From: an uncultured Bacilli bacterium
GTDB lineage: Bacteria > Bacillota_I > Bacilli_A > RF39 > UBA660
DNA length: 64,000 bases
Assembly: GCA_934130165.1 (NCBI GenBank)
Contig: CAKOXO010000001.1
Span: 248,001-312,000 of the forward strand
Direction: 5' to 3'
The notes beneath the pieces were generated by a model that was not told the origin of the DNA, did no database searches, and saw only the letters and a list, made by a program, of their open reading frames with translations. Positions 17,143-25,727 of the stretch are shown piece after piece (position 1 is the stretch's first letter; every line of letters begins with the position of its first letter). The translations under genes were made by a program, and so were the position numbers.

Positions 17143-18597
17143 ATGTTAAGGAAAATACTAGAAAAAATAATAAAAATAATTTCTATAATTATATCTTTAT
17201 TATTTGGAGGTTTAATAAATCAAAATACAGAAAAAAAAGATAATATTAAACAGAAAGATGAGAAAAAATCAAAAGAAGAAAAAAAAATATATAATAATAA
17301 AGCAAATATAGAAGAAGATATTCTATTTGGTAGTAAAAATATTAATGTAGAAACTTATTATAAAAAGTTAGATATTACGTTAATGAAAATAGAAAAAATA
17401 GAGTTTGAAATAGATTACATAATAACTACTAATGATTTATATAAAATAAAAAAAACAGTTAATAGTTTAAAATCAGATGTTTTATATATTGATAAAGAGT
17501 GTCAATATAGTAAAACTAGTGAGACATTAGATATTAAAAAGATGATAGAAAAGTGCAATGATAAGCTAGATAGTATTGATACTAAACTCGAAAAATTAGA
17601 ATTGGTAAGTCAACAAAAAGAGGTAGTTGATACTAATTTAGAAAATGAAAGTAGTACAGAATTTGAAAAAAATGATATAGAAATAGAACAAAAACAAAAT
17701 TCTAAAGAAAAGCATTCAGAAAAAAATAAAACTAAAGAAGAAATGTATCAAGAAAAAGATTTAGAAATTAATCAAGTTAAAGAAGAAATTAGTGATAAAA
17801 AACAACATCTAGTTGATGATGAAAATATATTAGATATAGATAGATATATTTCTCTAGTACTTGATGAAAAAATAGAAAAAGCTAATACAAAGATAGATAA
17901 AAAAATATCATCTGAAAAAGTAGAACTTGATAATGAACCAAAAGAAGAAGTTCATAAACCAGAAGACTTTAATATAGAAACAGAAGTAAAAGATATTCAT
18001 ATTGAAATAATACCTAATGTTATTATTAAAGATTACAAAGATACAAAATTAAATTCATCATTAGATAAAACTTTATCTAAAACTCTAAAAGAAGAAGAAA
18101 AGTCTTCCAAAAGAGAAGACAAGGAAATTATTGTTAAATCTTCTGAAGGTAAAATTAGGAATGAAAAAATAAATTTGGAGAATGTAGAAAAGAAAATATC
18201 TAATGAAACTATCAATAAAGTTAAAAGTTTTATATCTAGAGCTAGAATTTTATCATCAACACCAGCACAATCTAATATTAATAACTTGATGATTCAGTTA
18301 AATGTTAATAATAATTTGCGAAAAGCCAGAAGAAAAAATAATAAAATGGTTAAAGTAATAAATCCAAAATTATTGATTAGAAGGGTAAAACCTAAAAATG
18401 TTAAAATTCAATTAGAAAAAACAATGATTGATAATTTAAGACAAATAAGTTTTTTGAAACAAGAATTATTAAAAAATTATCCTTACTTGTATGTTGTAGA
18501 ACTGATAATGGAACTTGAAGAATTAGAGTTAGAGTTAAATGCAAAATTAAATGAATTTGATAATAAAAAGGATGAAAGAACTATTAAAAGAAGATAA
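17143..18597 (+). CDS. Membrane-tethered, highly charged coiled-coil protein, unknown
   Basis: 484 residues. The first ~25 (LRKILEKIIKIISIIISLLFGG) form a hydrophobic or amphipathic anchor. About 60-150 are helical with heptad-like spacing (KIEKIEFEIDYI, KLDSIDTKLEKLELV). About 150-340 are extremely rich in Lys and Glu and probably disordered. The C-terminal ~120 residues are more ordered and basic (SRARILSSTPAQSNINNLMI, RKARRKNNKMVKVINPKLLI, then a helix with ELEELELELNAKL). The layout resembles structural or division-associated proteins, but I recognise no family. RBS TTGGTGAT. It stands between tRNA-Asn and the S41 protease, each with its own promoter. Confidence 0.75.
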   Translation: MLRKILEKIIKIISIIISLLFGGLINQNTEKKDNIKQKDEKKSKEEKKIYNNKANIEEDILFGSKNINVETYYKKLDITLMKIEKIEFEIDYIITTNDLYKIKKTVNSLKSDVLYIDKECQYSKTSETLDIKKMIEKCNDKLDSIDTKLEKLELVSQQKEVVDTNLENESSTEFEKNDIEIEQKQNSKEKHSEKNKTKEEMYQEKDLEINQVKEEISDKKQHLVDDENILDIDRYISLVLDEKIEKANTKIDKKISSEKVELDNEPKEEVHKPEDFNIETEVKDIHIEIIPNVIIKDYKDTKLNSSLDKTLSKTLKEEEKSSKREDKEIIVKSSEGKIRNEKINLENVEKKISNETINKVKSFISRARILSSTPAQSNINNLMIQLNVNNNLRKARRKNNKMVKVINPKLLIRRVKPKNVKIQLEKTMIDNLRQISFLKQELLKNYPYLYVVELIMELEELELELNAKLNEFDNKKDERTIKRR

Positions 18598-18610
18598 TTA
18601 TCTAATTTAG

Positions 18611-18619
18611 TGATATAAT
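18611..18619 (+). promoter_or_regulatory. Extended -10 (TGATATAAT) upstream of the S41 protease
   Basis: TGnTATAAT 21 bases before the ATG and 13 bases after the previous stop. Confidence 0.55.
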
Positions 18620-18640
18620 TAATTATAAGATGGTGGTAGT

Positions 18641-19825
18641 ATGATTAAAAAGTTGAAAAATAAAAAATATACTTTTAATTTTATAGAATTAATTAGTATC
18701 ATAATAGTATCATTATTTTTAGGAGCTATTGTAGGTAACATAATTACTTATGACAAGGAAAATATTGTATTTAATAGTGTTCCTGAAGAATTAGATGAAT
18801 TTGTAAGTACCTATAATACTATCAACAATAGTTATTATAAAAAAATTTCTAAAGATAAATTGGTAGATGCAGCAATTGAAGGAATGTTAAGTTCTTTAGA
18901 TGATCCATATTCCGAATATATGAATAAAACAGATTCTACTGAATTTAATGAGACAGTTAATGGTGAGTATGATGGAATAGGAATAACAATTATATCTGAT
19001 AACGATGAGGTTAAAATAGTCTCTGTCTTTGATAATTCTCCTGCAAAAAAGGTTGGACTTAAAGCAGGAGATAAAATTGCAGCAATAAATGATGAAAATG
19101 TAGCAAATAAAAATACAGAACAAATAACAAAACTTATAAAAAATAGTAAAAAAGTTAAAATTAAGGTAATAAGAGATAATGAAGAAAAAGAGTATACAAT
19201 AAAAAAAGGTACTGTTGATATTCCATCTGTTACTTCAAAAATGATAGATAAAGATAATAAGATTGGGTATATCTCTATATCAATATTTTCATCAAACACA
19301 TATAAGGAATTTAATAAAGCCTTAGAAAAATTAGAAAAAAATAATATGAAAGCACTTGTTATAGATGTAAGAAATAACCCTGGTGGGCACTTAGATCAGG
19401 TTAGTGACATAATTGATTTATTTTTAAATAAAAATGATGTGATGTATCAAATAAAAAATAACAAAAAAAAGAAAAAAGTTTATGCTGCAACAAATTCAAA
19501 AAGGAAATATAAAATAGCTGTACTAATAAATAAAAATAGTGCATCAGCATCTGAGATCTTAGCGGCAGCTTTAAAAGATTCTTATAATAGTAGCGTTGTA
19601 GGAGTTAATTCTTATGGAAAAGGTTCAGTCCAAAAACAATACAAATTAGCAAATGGTTCTAGTATAAAATATACAGTAAAAAAATGGTATACACCTAAGG
19701 GTGAGTCTATAGATAAAAAAGGTGTTGAACCAACTGAAGTAATTGATCAAAGTGAGGATTATTTCAACGATCCCAGTATTGATAATGATACCCAACTACA
19801 AAAGGCTATTGAAATAGTAAAATAA
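18641..19825 (+). CDS. S41 family C-terminal processing peptidase
   Basis: Membrane-anchored serine protease of the CtpA/CtpB type, 394 residues. One membrane helix lies at about 16-36. A helical cap has the family motif DDPYSEYM (about residue 87), a PDZ domain spans about 105-190 (YDGIGITI, GLKAGDKIAAIND), and the S41 core follows with DVRNNPGGHLD, the Ser-bearing NSASASEILAAAL and the catalytic Lys region GKGSVQKQ. It acts outside the membrane. In B. subtilis CtpB cleaves SpoIVFA during sporulation; a general envelope role is equally possible here. RBS is GGTGGT. Confidence 0.93.
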   Translation: MIKKLKNKKYTFNFIELISIIIVSLFLGAIVGNIITYDKENIVFNSVPEELDEFVSTYNTINNSYYKKISKDKLVDAAIEGMLSSLDDPYSEYMNKTDSTEFNETVNGEYDGIGITIISDNDEVKIVSVFDNSPAKKVGLKAGDKIAAINDENVANKNTEQITKLIKNSKKVKIKVIRDNEEKEYTIKKGTVDIPSVTSKMIDKDNKIGYISISIFSSNTYKEFNKALEKLEKNNMKALVIDVRNNPGGHLDQVSDIIDLFLNKNDVMYQIKNNKKKKKVYAATNSKRKYKIAVLINKNSASASEILAAALKDSYNSSVVGVNSYGKGSVQKQYKLANGSSIKYTVKKWYTPKGESIDKKGVEPTEVIDQSEDYFNDPSIDNDTQLQKAIEIVK

Positions 19826-19851
19826 AAAAATATCAAATATGATATTTTTTT
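19824..19851. terminator. Bidirectional terminator between the S41 protease and sortase
   Basis: AAAAAAATATC / GATATTTTTTT stem with a six-base loop; T-runs on both strands. Confidence 0.85.
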
Positions 19852-20384
19852 TCATTTATAAGGGTACTTTTAATTACTAACTGTTTTTGTTTATTTTTAG
19901 TGCTACAAGTAGTTAATATTAGTTGTTTTTTATTATCTTTGTTTATTTCTATATAACCATCTTTTTGTTGTTCTTCAATATCTATAACTTTATATGTATA
20001 TATTTTATTATTATAGTAAAAATAGATATTTATACTTTTTTTCATTTTATTAAGTTTGGTAAAGTAAGAAACTCTACTAGTTCCAGAATGTGCCGCTAAA
20101 AAGACAATACTATTATCTTTTTCAGGTAATATAGATCCTTGTAATAGTGTAACATTTCTTTCGACGTTGTTTTCCCTACTATCTATATCATATATATATT
20201 GATTAATATTATAATCTTTTATTATTAATCTTGCAATTGGAATTTCATTTGGTTTTTTACCACTTAATGGAATATTATCTGTAGAAATGGTAGTTAATTT
20301 CATATTGTTATATGTAAGAAAATAACAAATAATCACATAAAAAACTAGCAAAATTACACTAATTATAAATTCTTTTTTTAGCAT
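19833..20384 (-). CDS. Sortase-family transpeptidase with Gln in place of the catalytic Arg
   Basis: A 183-residue membrane-anchored enzyme with an N-terminal helix at about 8-26. Family marks: LIIKDYNINQYIY, the LPEKDNSIVFLAAHSG segment with catalytic His99, and LILTTCST with nucleophile Cys160. In sortases the third essential residue is an Arg at the start of the last strand (for example RLVVxA). Here the matching stretch reads QLVIKSTL, so the position is Gln168; the codon is CAG. Flanking Lys164, Lys166 and Lys167 might substitute. It overlaps the upstream adhesin gene by 26 bases and has its own GGGAG ribosome binding site, so it is the dedicated sortase of that adhesin. It ends with TGA. 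The family is clear; whether it is active with Gln is open. Confidence 0.9.
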   Translation of the reverse strand: MLKKEFIISVILLVFYVIICYFLTYNNMKLTTISTDNIPLSGKKPNEIPIARLIIKDYNINQYIYDIDSRENNVERNVTLLQGSILPEKDNSIVFLAAHSGTSRVSYFTKLNKMKKSINIYFYYNNKIYTYKVIDIEEQQKDGYIEINKDNKKQLILTTCSTKNKQKQLVIKSTLINEKKYHI

Positions 20385-21798
20385 AAATAACTCCCATGAT
20401 CAGTATAATAAAATAATAATGATAATTGCTATCCTTTCTTGTATTGGGAACTTTTATTTTATAATCATATAAGTTATATTTAATGGGTTCTTCATCTAAT
20501 ACATCAATATTAATATCATCAATTTTTGCATAACCATCTGTAGAATTTCTTTGTTTGATTGTATATTTTCCATAAGGAACGATAATATAAGCATAACCAT
20601 TAGCATCTGTAGTTATGGATGCATATAAATTGTTATTACTATCATATATATCAAATATAATATTTCCTTCTTTATCAGAATTAATACCATTACCATAACT
20701 CTTATCAATTTCTATTTTTTTCTTAATAACTTGATTTGCTAGAATTAAATCAACATTCAAATTATTATTATCAATACTAAATTCGTATATGTTTTCATCA
20801 AGTTTATAACCATCTCCTGCTTTAATTTCTTTAAGATAGTATTTTCCATAATTAAGATTATTTAACCTTGCTTTCATATCATCACCAATTGTAAGTTTGG
20901 CTAGTTCATGCATATTTTCATCATATAATTGATATATGGCACCACTTAAGGATGCACTACCGCTTGGTGTTATACTCATTGTATCTTTATCTACCTTTGT
21001 TATATTTAGAGATGATTTGTGAACTTTTACTTTTAGTGATGTTTTGATATTATCTATATTATTATATATAGTTAAGTTTTGACTATTTGGTGAATTATAA
21101 AATACGGGAATATCATTATTATAATTATTTCCTCGGGTTAGGTTAATTACATATTCTCCTTCTTGTAAATTATTTATTTTAATATTATTCCCTTCAATAC
21201 TAGCATTTGGATTATCACTAACGTAATTTTGTAAAACACCGTTAGTGTCTGTTAAAGTAATAGAATTATCTTCTATAAGATCTATTTCTTTGCCAGCAAT
21301 ACTTGGAATTTTCAAATAATCATTTATTAAATTATTAATCTCATTCATTTCATCATTATAGACATTTATTCTATTACCATCCAATTTATCAGTGAAATAC
21401 ATATCGTTATTAGGTGCTGCTTCTTTCCAAATCATAAATTGTGTTATAGCATACCATTTTAAATCTGTGTGATTGTTATATTGATATCCAAAGTGTGCAA
21501 TCAAAGAAATACGTTTCATTTGAGTTTGAGTTAGATTATCAGCAACAGTACTTTCAGTATAGATACTATCTTCATTTAGTGTAGCAAATGGTTCAACACA
21601 ATATGCAAATTTATTTGACCCACTCATCATTAAAACCCTTGCCTTCTCAAAGTATCTAATACCATTATTAACTTTAGTCATATAAATCCCATCAATTGAT
21701 ACACCTCTATAAAATGAATAATTACTTGCTTTAGCATTAAAAATGGAAAAACAATTGACCCCTAAAACTGCCATTAAGAAAACTATTATTTTTTTCAT
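20359..21798 (-). CDS. Surface adhesin: thioester domain plus two Cna-B domains, variant sorting signal
   Basis: 479 residues. Signal peptide at 1-25. The next ~140 residues match a Cys-Gln thioester adhesin domain: Cys67 in AYCVEPF and Gln120 in AITQFMIWK are the expected cross-link pair, which in known members binds host amines. Two SpaA/Cna-B-like domains follow: the first (about 263-357) keeps Lys268, Glu324 in YYLKE and Asn355 for an isopeptide bond; the second (about 360-445) has Lys366 and Gln415 where Glu is expected. The C-terminus carries VPNTR (450-454) before a membrane helix and a KKR tail, in the place of LPxTG. The next gene is its sortase. Strong RBS AAAGGAGG. Predicted cell-wall-anchored adhesin. 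Confidence 0.88.
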   Translation of the reverse strand: MKKIIVFLMAVLGVNCFSIFNAKASNYSFYRGVSIDGIYMTKVNNGIRYFEKARVLMMSGSNKFAYCVEPFATLNEDSIYTESTVADNLTQTQMKRISLIAHFGYQYNNHTDLKWYAITQFMIWKEAAPNNDMYFTDKLDGNRINVYNDEMNEINNLINDYLKIPSIAGKEIDLIEDNSITLTDTNGVLQNYVSDNPNASIEGNNIKINNLQEGEYVINLTRGNNYNNDIPVFYNSPNSQNLTIYNNIDNIKTSLKVKVHKSSLNITKVDKDTMSITPSGSASLSGAIYQLYDENMHELAKLTIGDDMKARLNNLNYGKYYLKEIKAGDGYKLDENIYEFSIDNNNLNVDLILANQVIKKKIEIDKSYGNGINSDKEGNIIFDIYDSNNNLYASITTDANGYAYIIVPYGKYTIKQRNSTDGYAKIDDINIDVLDEEPIKYNLYDYKIKVPNTRKDSNYHYYFIILIMGVIYAKKRIYN

Positions 21799-21840
21799 TA
21801 AATTCCTCCTTTTTCTTAATGGTTAAGACTATAACAAATA

Positions 21841-21846
21841 ATTATA
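21841..21846 (-). promoter_or_regulatory. Possible -10 (TATAAT) for the adhesin-sortase operon
   Basis: TATAAT on the minus strand 43 bases before the adhesin ATG. No strong -35. Apart from this and the fhs promoter, I see nothing else in the 217-base divergent gap. Confidence 0.35.
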
Positions 21847-21966
21847 AATATAACAAAAGTCTATTTTCTTCAATTAAAACTATAAGTGCAGCGAAATTTA
21901 AAAAAACATTAATACAAAAATAAATTTTACTTAAATATTTGTACTAAATAATTAAATTTGATATAT

Positions 21967-21995
21967 TTGACAAAAAAAATTAATAAACTTATAAT
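21967..21995 (+). promoter_or_regulatory. Full-consensus sigma-A promoter of fhs
   Basis: TTGACA (21967-21972), exactly 17 bases, TATAAT (21990-21995). This is the only perfect match to both hexamers found in the window. Confidence 0.9.
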
Positions 21996-22015
21996 GAGTT
22001 TACTGAGGTGATAAG

Positions 22016-23602
22016 ATGACTGATATAGAAATTGCCAGAAATACGGAATGTATAAATATTAAAGATATAGCAAAAAAAATCAATTTAAGTGAAGATGATT
22101 TAATACTATATGGAGATAAAAAAGCAAAGATCAATGATGCAAAAGGAAAAGAAAATGGTAAATTAATTTTAGTTACTGCTACTAATCCAACACCATATGG
22201 TGAGGGAAAAACAACTGTTAGTATAGGATTAGGTGATGCACTAAACAGTTTAGGTAAGAATGCAATTATAACTTTACGTGAACCATCAATGGGCCCTGTT
22301 TTTGGAGTTAAGGGTGGAGCAACAGGTGGAGGATATTCTCAAGTTATCCCAATGGAAGATATAAACCTTCATTTTACTGGTGATATGCATGCTATAACAG
22401 CAGCCAATAATTTGTTATCAGCAGCAATCGATAATCATATAAAGCAGGGTAATGCGCTTGATATTAAAAAGGTATTATTTAATCGTTGCCTGGATGTAAA
22501 TGATAGAGCTTTAAGATCAGTAAAAATAGAAAATAGAGATGAAAAATTTAATATAACAGCTGCAAGTGAAATTATGACATTATTTTGTCTAGCTAATGAT
22601 TTAGATGATTTAAGAACTAGATTGGGAGATATAATAATAGGAAAAAATAGCAAAAATGAATTTATTTTTGCAAGAAATCTTCAGATTGAGGGATCACTTG
22701 TTGTATTATTAAAAGATGCTTTTAAACCAAATTTAGTTCAAACATTGGAACATAATCCAGTATTCGTTCATGGTGGTCCTTTTGCTAATATAGCGCATGG
22801 ATGTAACAGCTTAAAAGCAACAAAACTTGCTATGTCATTATCTGATTATGTTATTACAGAGGCAGGTTTTGGATCTGATCTTGGTGCAGAAAAGTTTTTC
22901 GATATAACATGTAGAACTGGTAATATAAAACCTGACTGTATAGTGCTTGTTACTACAATAAGATCATTAAAATATAATGGCTCAGGTAATATAGAAGATG
23001 GTATTTGCAATCTAGAAGCTCACCTAGATAACTTAAGTGTAAATAATTCTAATATAGTTGTTTGCTTAAATAAATTTGAAGATGATACGATAGAAGATAT
23101 AAATTATGTTAGAGAAATTACTGAAAAAAGAGGAATATCTTTTGCTGTTAATACATCATATAAAGACGGTAGCGCTGGAGCTTCATCTTTAGCTAGAGAA
23201 GTATTAAATAAATTGCAATCAGATAATAATTTTAAATATTTGTATGACTTAAATATTCCTATAAAAGAAAAAATTAAAATTTTAGCAACTAAGATATATC
23301 ATTCTAAAAGTGTTGAATATTCAGATGTTGCATTAGAGAAAATACAGGAATTAGAACAAAAAAATATAGATAACATTCCTATTTGTGTATCAAAAACACA
23401 ATATTCGTTATCTGATGATAAAAATATGCTTGGTTATCCAAAAGACAATATATTACATGTAAAAGATATTAAATTATGCAATGGTGCTAGATTTATAACA
23501 ATTATGTTGGGGAATATCTTAACAATGCCAGGATTACCAAAAAATCCAAACTATGAAAAAATAGATTTGGATGAGAATAATAATATTATAGGTTTATTCT
23601 AA
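22016..23602 (+). CDS. fhs: Formate--tetrahydrofolate ligase
   Basis: ATP-dependent activation of formate to 10-formyl-tetrahydrofolate, feeding purine and formyl-methionine synthesis. The P-loop PTPYGEGKTT is present (Lys65), followed by REPSMGPVFGVKGGA and INLHFTGDMHAI, all diagnostic. At 528 residues it is slightly shorter than the usual ~556. RBS GAGGTGAT. The gene stands alone behind a full-consensus promoter, which predicts strong constitutive expression. No other folate gene is adjacent. Confidence 0.97.
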   Translation: MTDIEIARNTECINIKDIAKKINLSEDDLILYGDKKAKINDAKGKENGKLILVTATNPTPYGEGKTTVSIGLGDALNSLGKNAIITLREPSMGPVFGVKGGATGGGYSQVIPMEDINLHFTGDMHAITAANNLLSAAIDNHIKQGNALDIKKVLFNRCLDVNDRALRSVKIENRDEKFNITAASEIMTLFCLANDLDDLRTRLGDIIIGKNSKNEFIFARNLQIEGSLVVLLKDAFKPNLVQTLEHNPVFVHGGPFANIAHGCNSLKATKLAMSLSDYVITEAGFGSDLGAEKFFDITCRTGNIKPDCIVLVTTIRSLKYNGSGNIEDGICNLEAHLDNLSVNNSNIVVCLNKFEDDTIEDINYVREITEKRGISFAVNTSYKDGSAGASSLAREVLNKLQSDNNFKYLYDLNIPIKEKIKILATKIYHSKSVEYSDVALEKIQELEQKNIDNIPICVSKTQYSLSDDKNMLGYPKDNILHVKDIKLCNGARFITIMLGNILTMPGLPKNPNYEKIDLDENNNIIGLF

Positions 23603-23631
23603 AAAAAAAGAAAATTTAATTTTCTTTTTTT
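23601..23631. terminator. Bidirectional terminator between fhs and the Ig-like protein
   Basis: AAAAAAGAAAATT / AATTTTCTTTTTT self-complementary stem with long A and T runs; the stop codon of the minus-strand gene lies in its loop. Confidence 0.85.
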
Positions 23632-24263
23632 GTTGTTTGTGTATCTTTAATAATTTGTGGTTCATAAATTGTTATTGTATTTGTGTATAGCTTACCATTA
23701 TAACTAATAGAGTATAAATAATTACCTGGAATATCAGTTTTAACATTGCTAATATCTAGTCTTATAGCTGATGTCACCTCAATTGGCAAACTTTCTTTAA
23801 TATATACATTTATATCTTTTGGTAATTCTTTATTAACCTCAATTGATAGCGAATTAAGTGTAATGCTATCAACATTAGGTAATGGTTTTTCATTAACTAT
23901 AACTGAACCATTATATATTTTTTTGTTATATGTAATAGTGTATGTATAACTTCCAACACTATTATTATTGACATTACTAATATCTAAATTTAATCTATTT
24001 ATAATACTTTCATCTATATCTCCAGGATTTAATAAATAGTCAGCAGTATTAGTACTTAATGTACTTCCAACTTCAATATTAATATCCTTTAGTTTAATTT
24101 CATTAGTTTTAGCATTAGTTACTTGTTTTTGATTAACTTCAAGTTTTCCAACATTATTATTTTCAAATTTAACTAGATTAGGCATAGCCATACCACTAAC
24201 TATACATATCATTCCTAGGGATGCCAAAGTACCAGAAATCAGTTTATTTAAATTATTCATCAT
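23616..24263 (-). CDS. Secreted/membrane protein with two Ig-like repeats
   Basis: 215 residues. An N-terminal hydrophobic segment (about 8-28) acts as signal or anchor. Two tandem ~68-residue repeats follow, each with the pattern SIEV...LP or ST...Y...(R)LDISNV...GxYxYxIxYNxKxY: residues ~57-130 and ~135-205. The alternating strands suggest Ig-like or bacterial Big-type domains, as in other Firmicutes surface proteins. No LPxTG or catalytic motif; the C-terminus is short and charged. RBS AAGGTAGG; two adjacent ATGs make the start uncertain by one residue. It is monocistronic. The extracellular location is a safe inference; ligand unknown. Confidence 0.65.
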   Translation of the reverse strand: MMNNLNKLISGTLASLGMICIVSGMAMPNLVKFENNNVGKLEVNQKQVTNAKTNEIKLKDINIEVGSTLSTNTADYLLNPGDIDESIINRLNLDISNVNNNSVGSYTYTITYNKKIYNGSVIVNEKPLPNVDSITLNSLSIEVNKELPKDINVYIKESLPIEVTSAIRLDISNVKTDIPGNYLYSISYNGKLYTNTITIYEPQIIKDTQTTKKEN

Positions 24264-24368
24264 CTAAATCCTACCTTCTAACATGATTATATAACAAAAT
24301 ATAACTTAATTCAACAAAATTATTGAAATAATAGTTTAATTAACATATACTTAAGGTGAGGTGATGAA

Positions 24369-24794
24369 ATGACTCAATTTTGGTTTATTACCTTCCTTAT
24401 ATTACTGTTTATAGAATTGATAACAGTTAATTTAGTAACGATATGGTTTGCGATAGGCTCACTTGGTGCTTTAATAACGGCATCTATAACAGATATGGTA
24501 GTTATCCAAATTATTGTATTCATTGTTTTAAGTGTAGTATCCTTAATTGTTACTAAACCTATAGTGAAAAAAATAAGGACAAGAAAAATCACACCTACAA
24601 ATCTTGATAGAGTAATAGGAAAAATAGGAACTGTAACTAAAAAAATAACTAAAGATTCATATGGAGAAGTAAAAGTTGAAGGAAGTATATGGACTGCAAA
24701 AGCAAACAAGGAAATAAGAGAAAAATCCCAAGTAAAAGTTTTAAAAATTGAAGGAGTAAAACTTTTAGTGGAAGAAATAAAGGAGAGTGATTGA
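24369..24794 (+). CDS. NfeD-family membrane protein
   Basis: 141 residues: two or three N-terminal membrane helices (about 3-65) followed by a soluble OB-fold domain (about 80-140) beginning with the family-like stretch VIGKIGTVTKKI and containing GEVKVEGSIWTAK. NfeD proteins pair with SPFH/stomatin proteins, and here the SPFH gene begins at the base after the TGA stop. The pair is thought to organise membrane microdomains. RBS GAGGTGATGAA. Confidence 0.92.
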   Translation: MTQFWFITFLILLFIELITVNLVTIWFAIGSLGALITASITDMVVIQIIVFIVLSVVSLIVTKPIVKKIRTRKITPTNLDRVIGKIGTVTKKITKDSYGEVKVEGSIWTAKANKEIREKSQVKVLKIEGVKLLVEEIKESD

Positions 24795-25688
24795 ATGGGA
24801 TTTATTATAGTAATTGTTATTATAGTAATAATAGCGGCAGGTATAAAAATAATACCTCAATCAAAGGCATATGTTGTTGAAAGACTTGGTGCTTATGATA
24901 GAACAATGGAAACAGGTCTTCATTATAGAGTACCAATAATTGATAGAATTGCTAATGTGGTAAGTCTAAAAGAAACAGTTAAAGATTTTGCACCACAACC
25001 TGTTATAACAAAGGATAATGTTACAATGCAAATAGATACAGTTGTATATTATCAAATAACAGATTCTAAATTATATACTTATGGTGTTGATAATCCAATT
25101 AGTGCAATAGAAAATTTAACTGCAACAACGCTAAGAAATATCATTGGTGAATTAGAATTAGATGAAACACTAACATCACGTGATATAATAAACTCTAAAA
25201 TGAGAGCTATTTTAGATGAAGCAACAGACCCATGGGGAATTAAAGTTAACCGTGTTGAGGTAAAAAATATTTTACCACCTAGAGATATTCAAGATGCAAT
25301 GGAAAAACAAATGCGTGCAGAACGTGAAAGACGTGAAGCTATTCTTAAAGCTGAAGGAGAAAAGAAAGCTGCAATATTAATTGCTGAAGGAGAAAAAGAA
25401 AGTGCGATTTTAAGAGCAGAGGCAAAAAAGGAAAGTCAGATAAAAGAAGCAGAAGGAGAAGCAGCAGCGATAGTAAAAATTCAAGAAGCTACAGCCCAAG
25501 GTTTAAAATTATTAAAAGATGCTAAAATGGATGACTCTGTATTGAAATTAAAAAGTTATGAAGCTATGGTTGATGTAGCAAATGGTCAAGCCACTAAAAT
25601 AATAGTTCCTAGTGACTTACAAAACTTAGTAACAGCAGCAACAGCTATTAAAGAAGCAGTAAAAGATACTAAAAAAAGTACTAAATAA
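24795..25688 (+). CDS. SPFH/stomatin (prohibitin-like) membrane protein
   Basis: 297 residues with an N-terminal membrane helix (1-18), the SPFH core (about 25-185: KAYVVERLGAYDRTMETGLH, NVTMQIDTVVYYQI, LRNIIGELELDETLTSRD, WGIKVNRVEVKNI), and an Ala/Glu/Lys-rich coiled coil (about 190-235, with repeated AEGEK units). This matches QmcA/slipin proteins that oligomerise under the membrane with NfeD. Cotranscribed with NfeD. A role in membrane organisation or quality control is by family only. Confidence 0.94.
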   Translation: MGFIIVIVIIVIIAAGIKIIPQSKAYVVERLGAYDRTMETGLHYRVPIIDRIANVVSLKETVKDFAPQPVITKDNVTMQIDTVVYYQITDSKLYTYGVDNPISAIENLTATTLRNIIGELELDETLTSRDIINSKMRAILDEATDPWGIKVNRVEVKNILPPRDIQDAMEKQMRAERERREAILKAEGEKKAAILIAEGEKESAILRAEAKKESQIKEAEGEAAAIVKIQEATAQGLKLLKDAKMDDSVLKLKSYEAMVDVANGQATKIIVPSDLQNLVTAATAIKEAVKDTKKSTK

Positions 25689-25694
25689 AAAAAT

Positions 25695-25727
25695 AAAACA
25701 CTTTTCAATTTAGAAAGTGTTTTTTTT
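25695..25727. terminator. Bidirectional terminator after the NfeD-SPFH operon
   Basis: AAAACACTTT / AAAGTGTTTT stem with flanking A and T runs; shared with the convergent radical SAM gene, whose end it overlaps. Confidence 0.85.
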
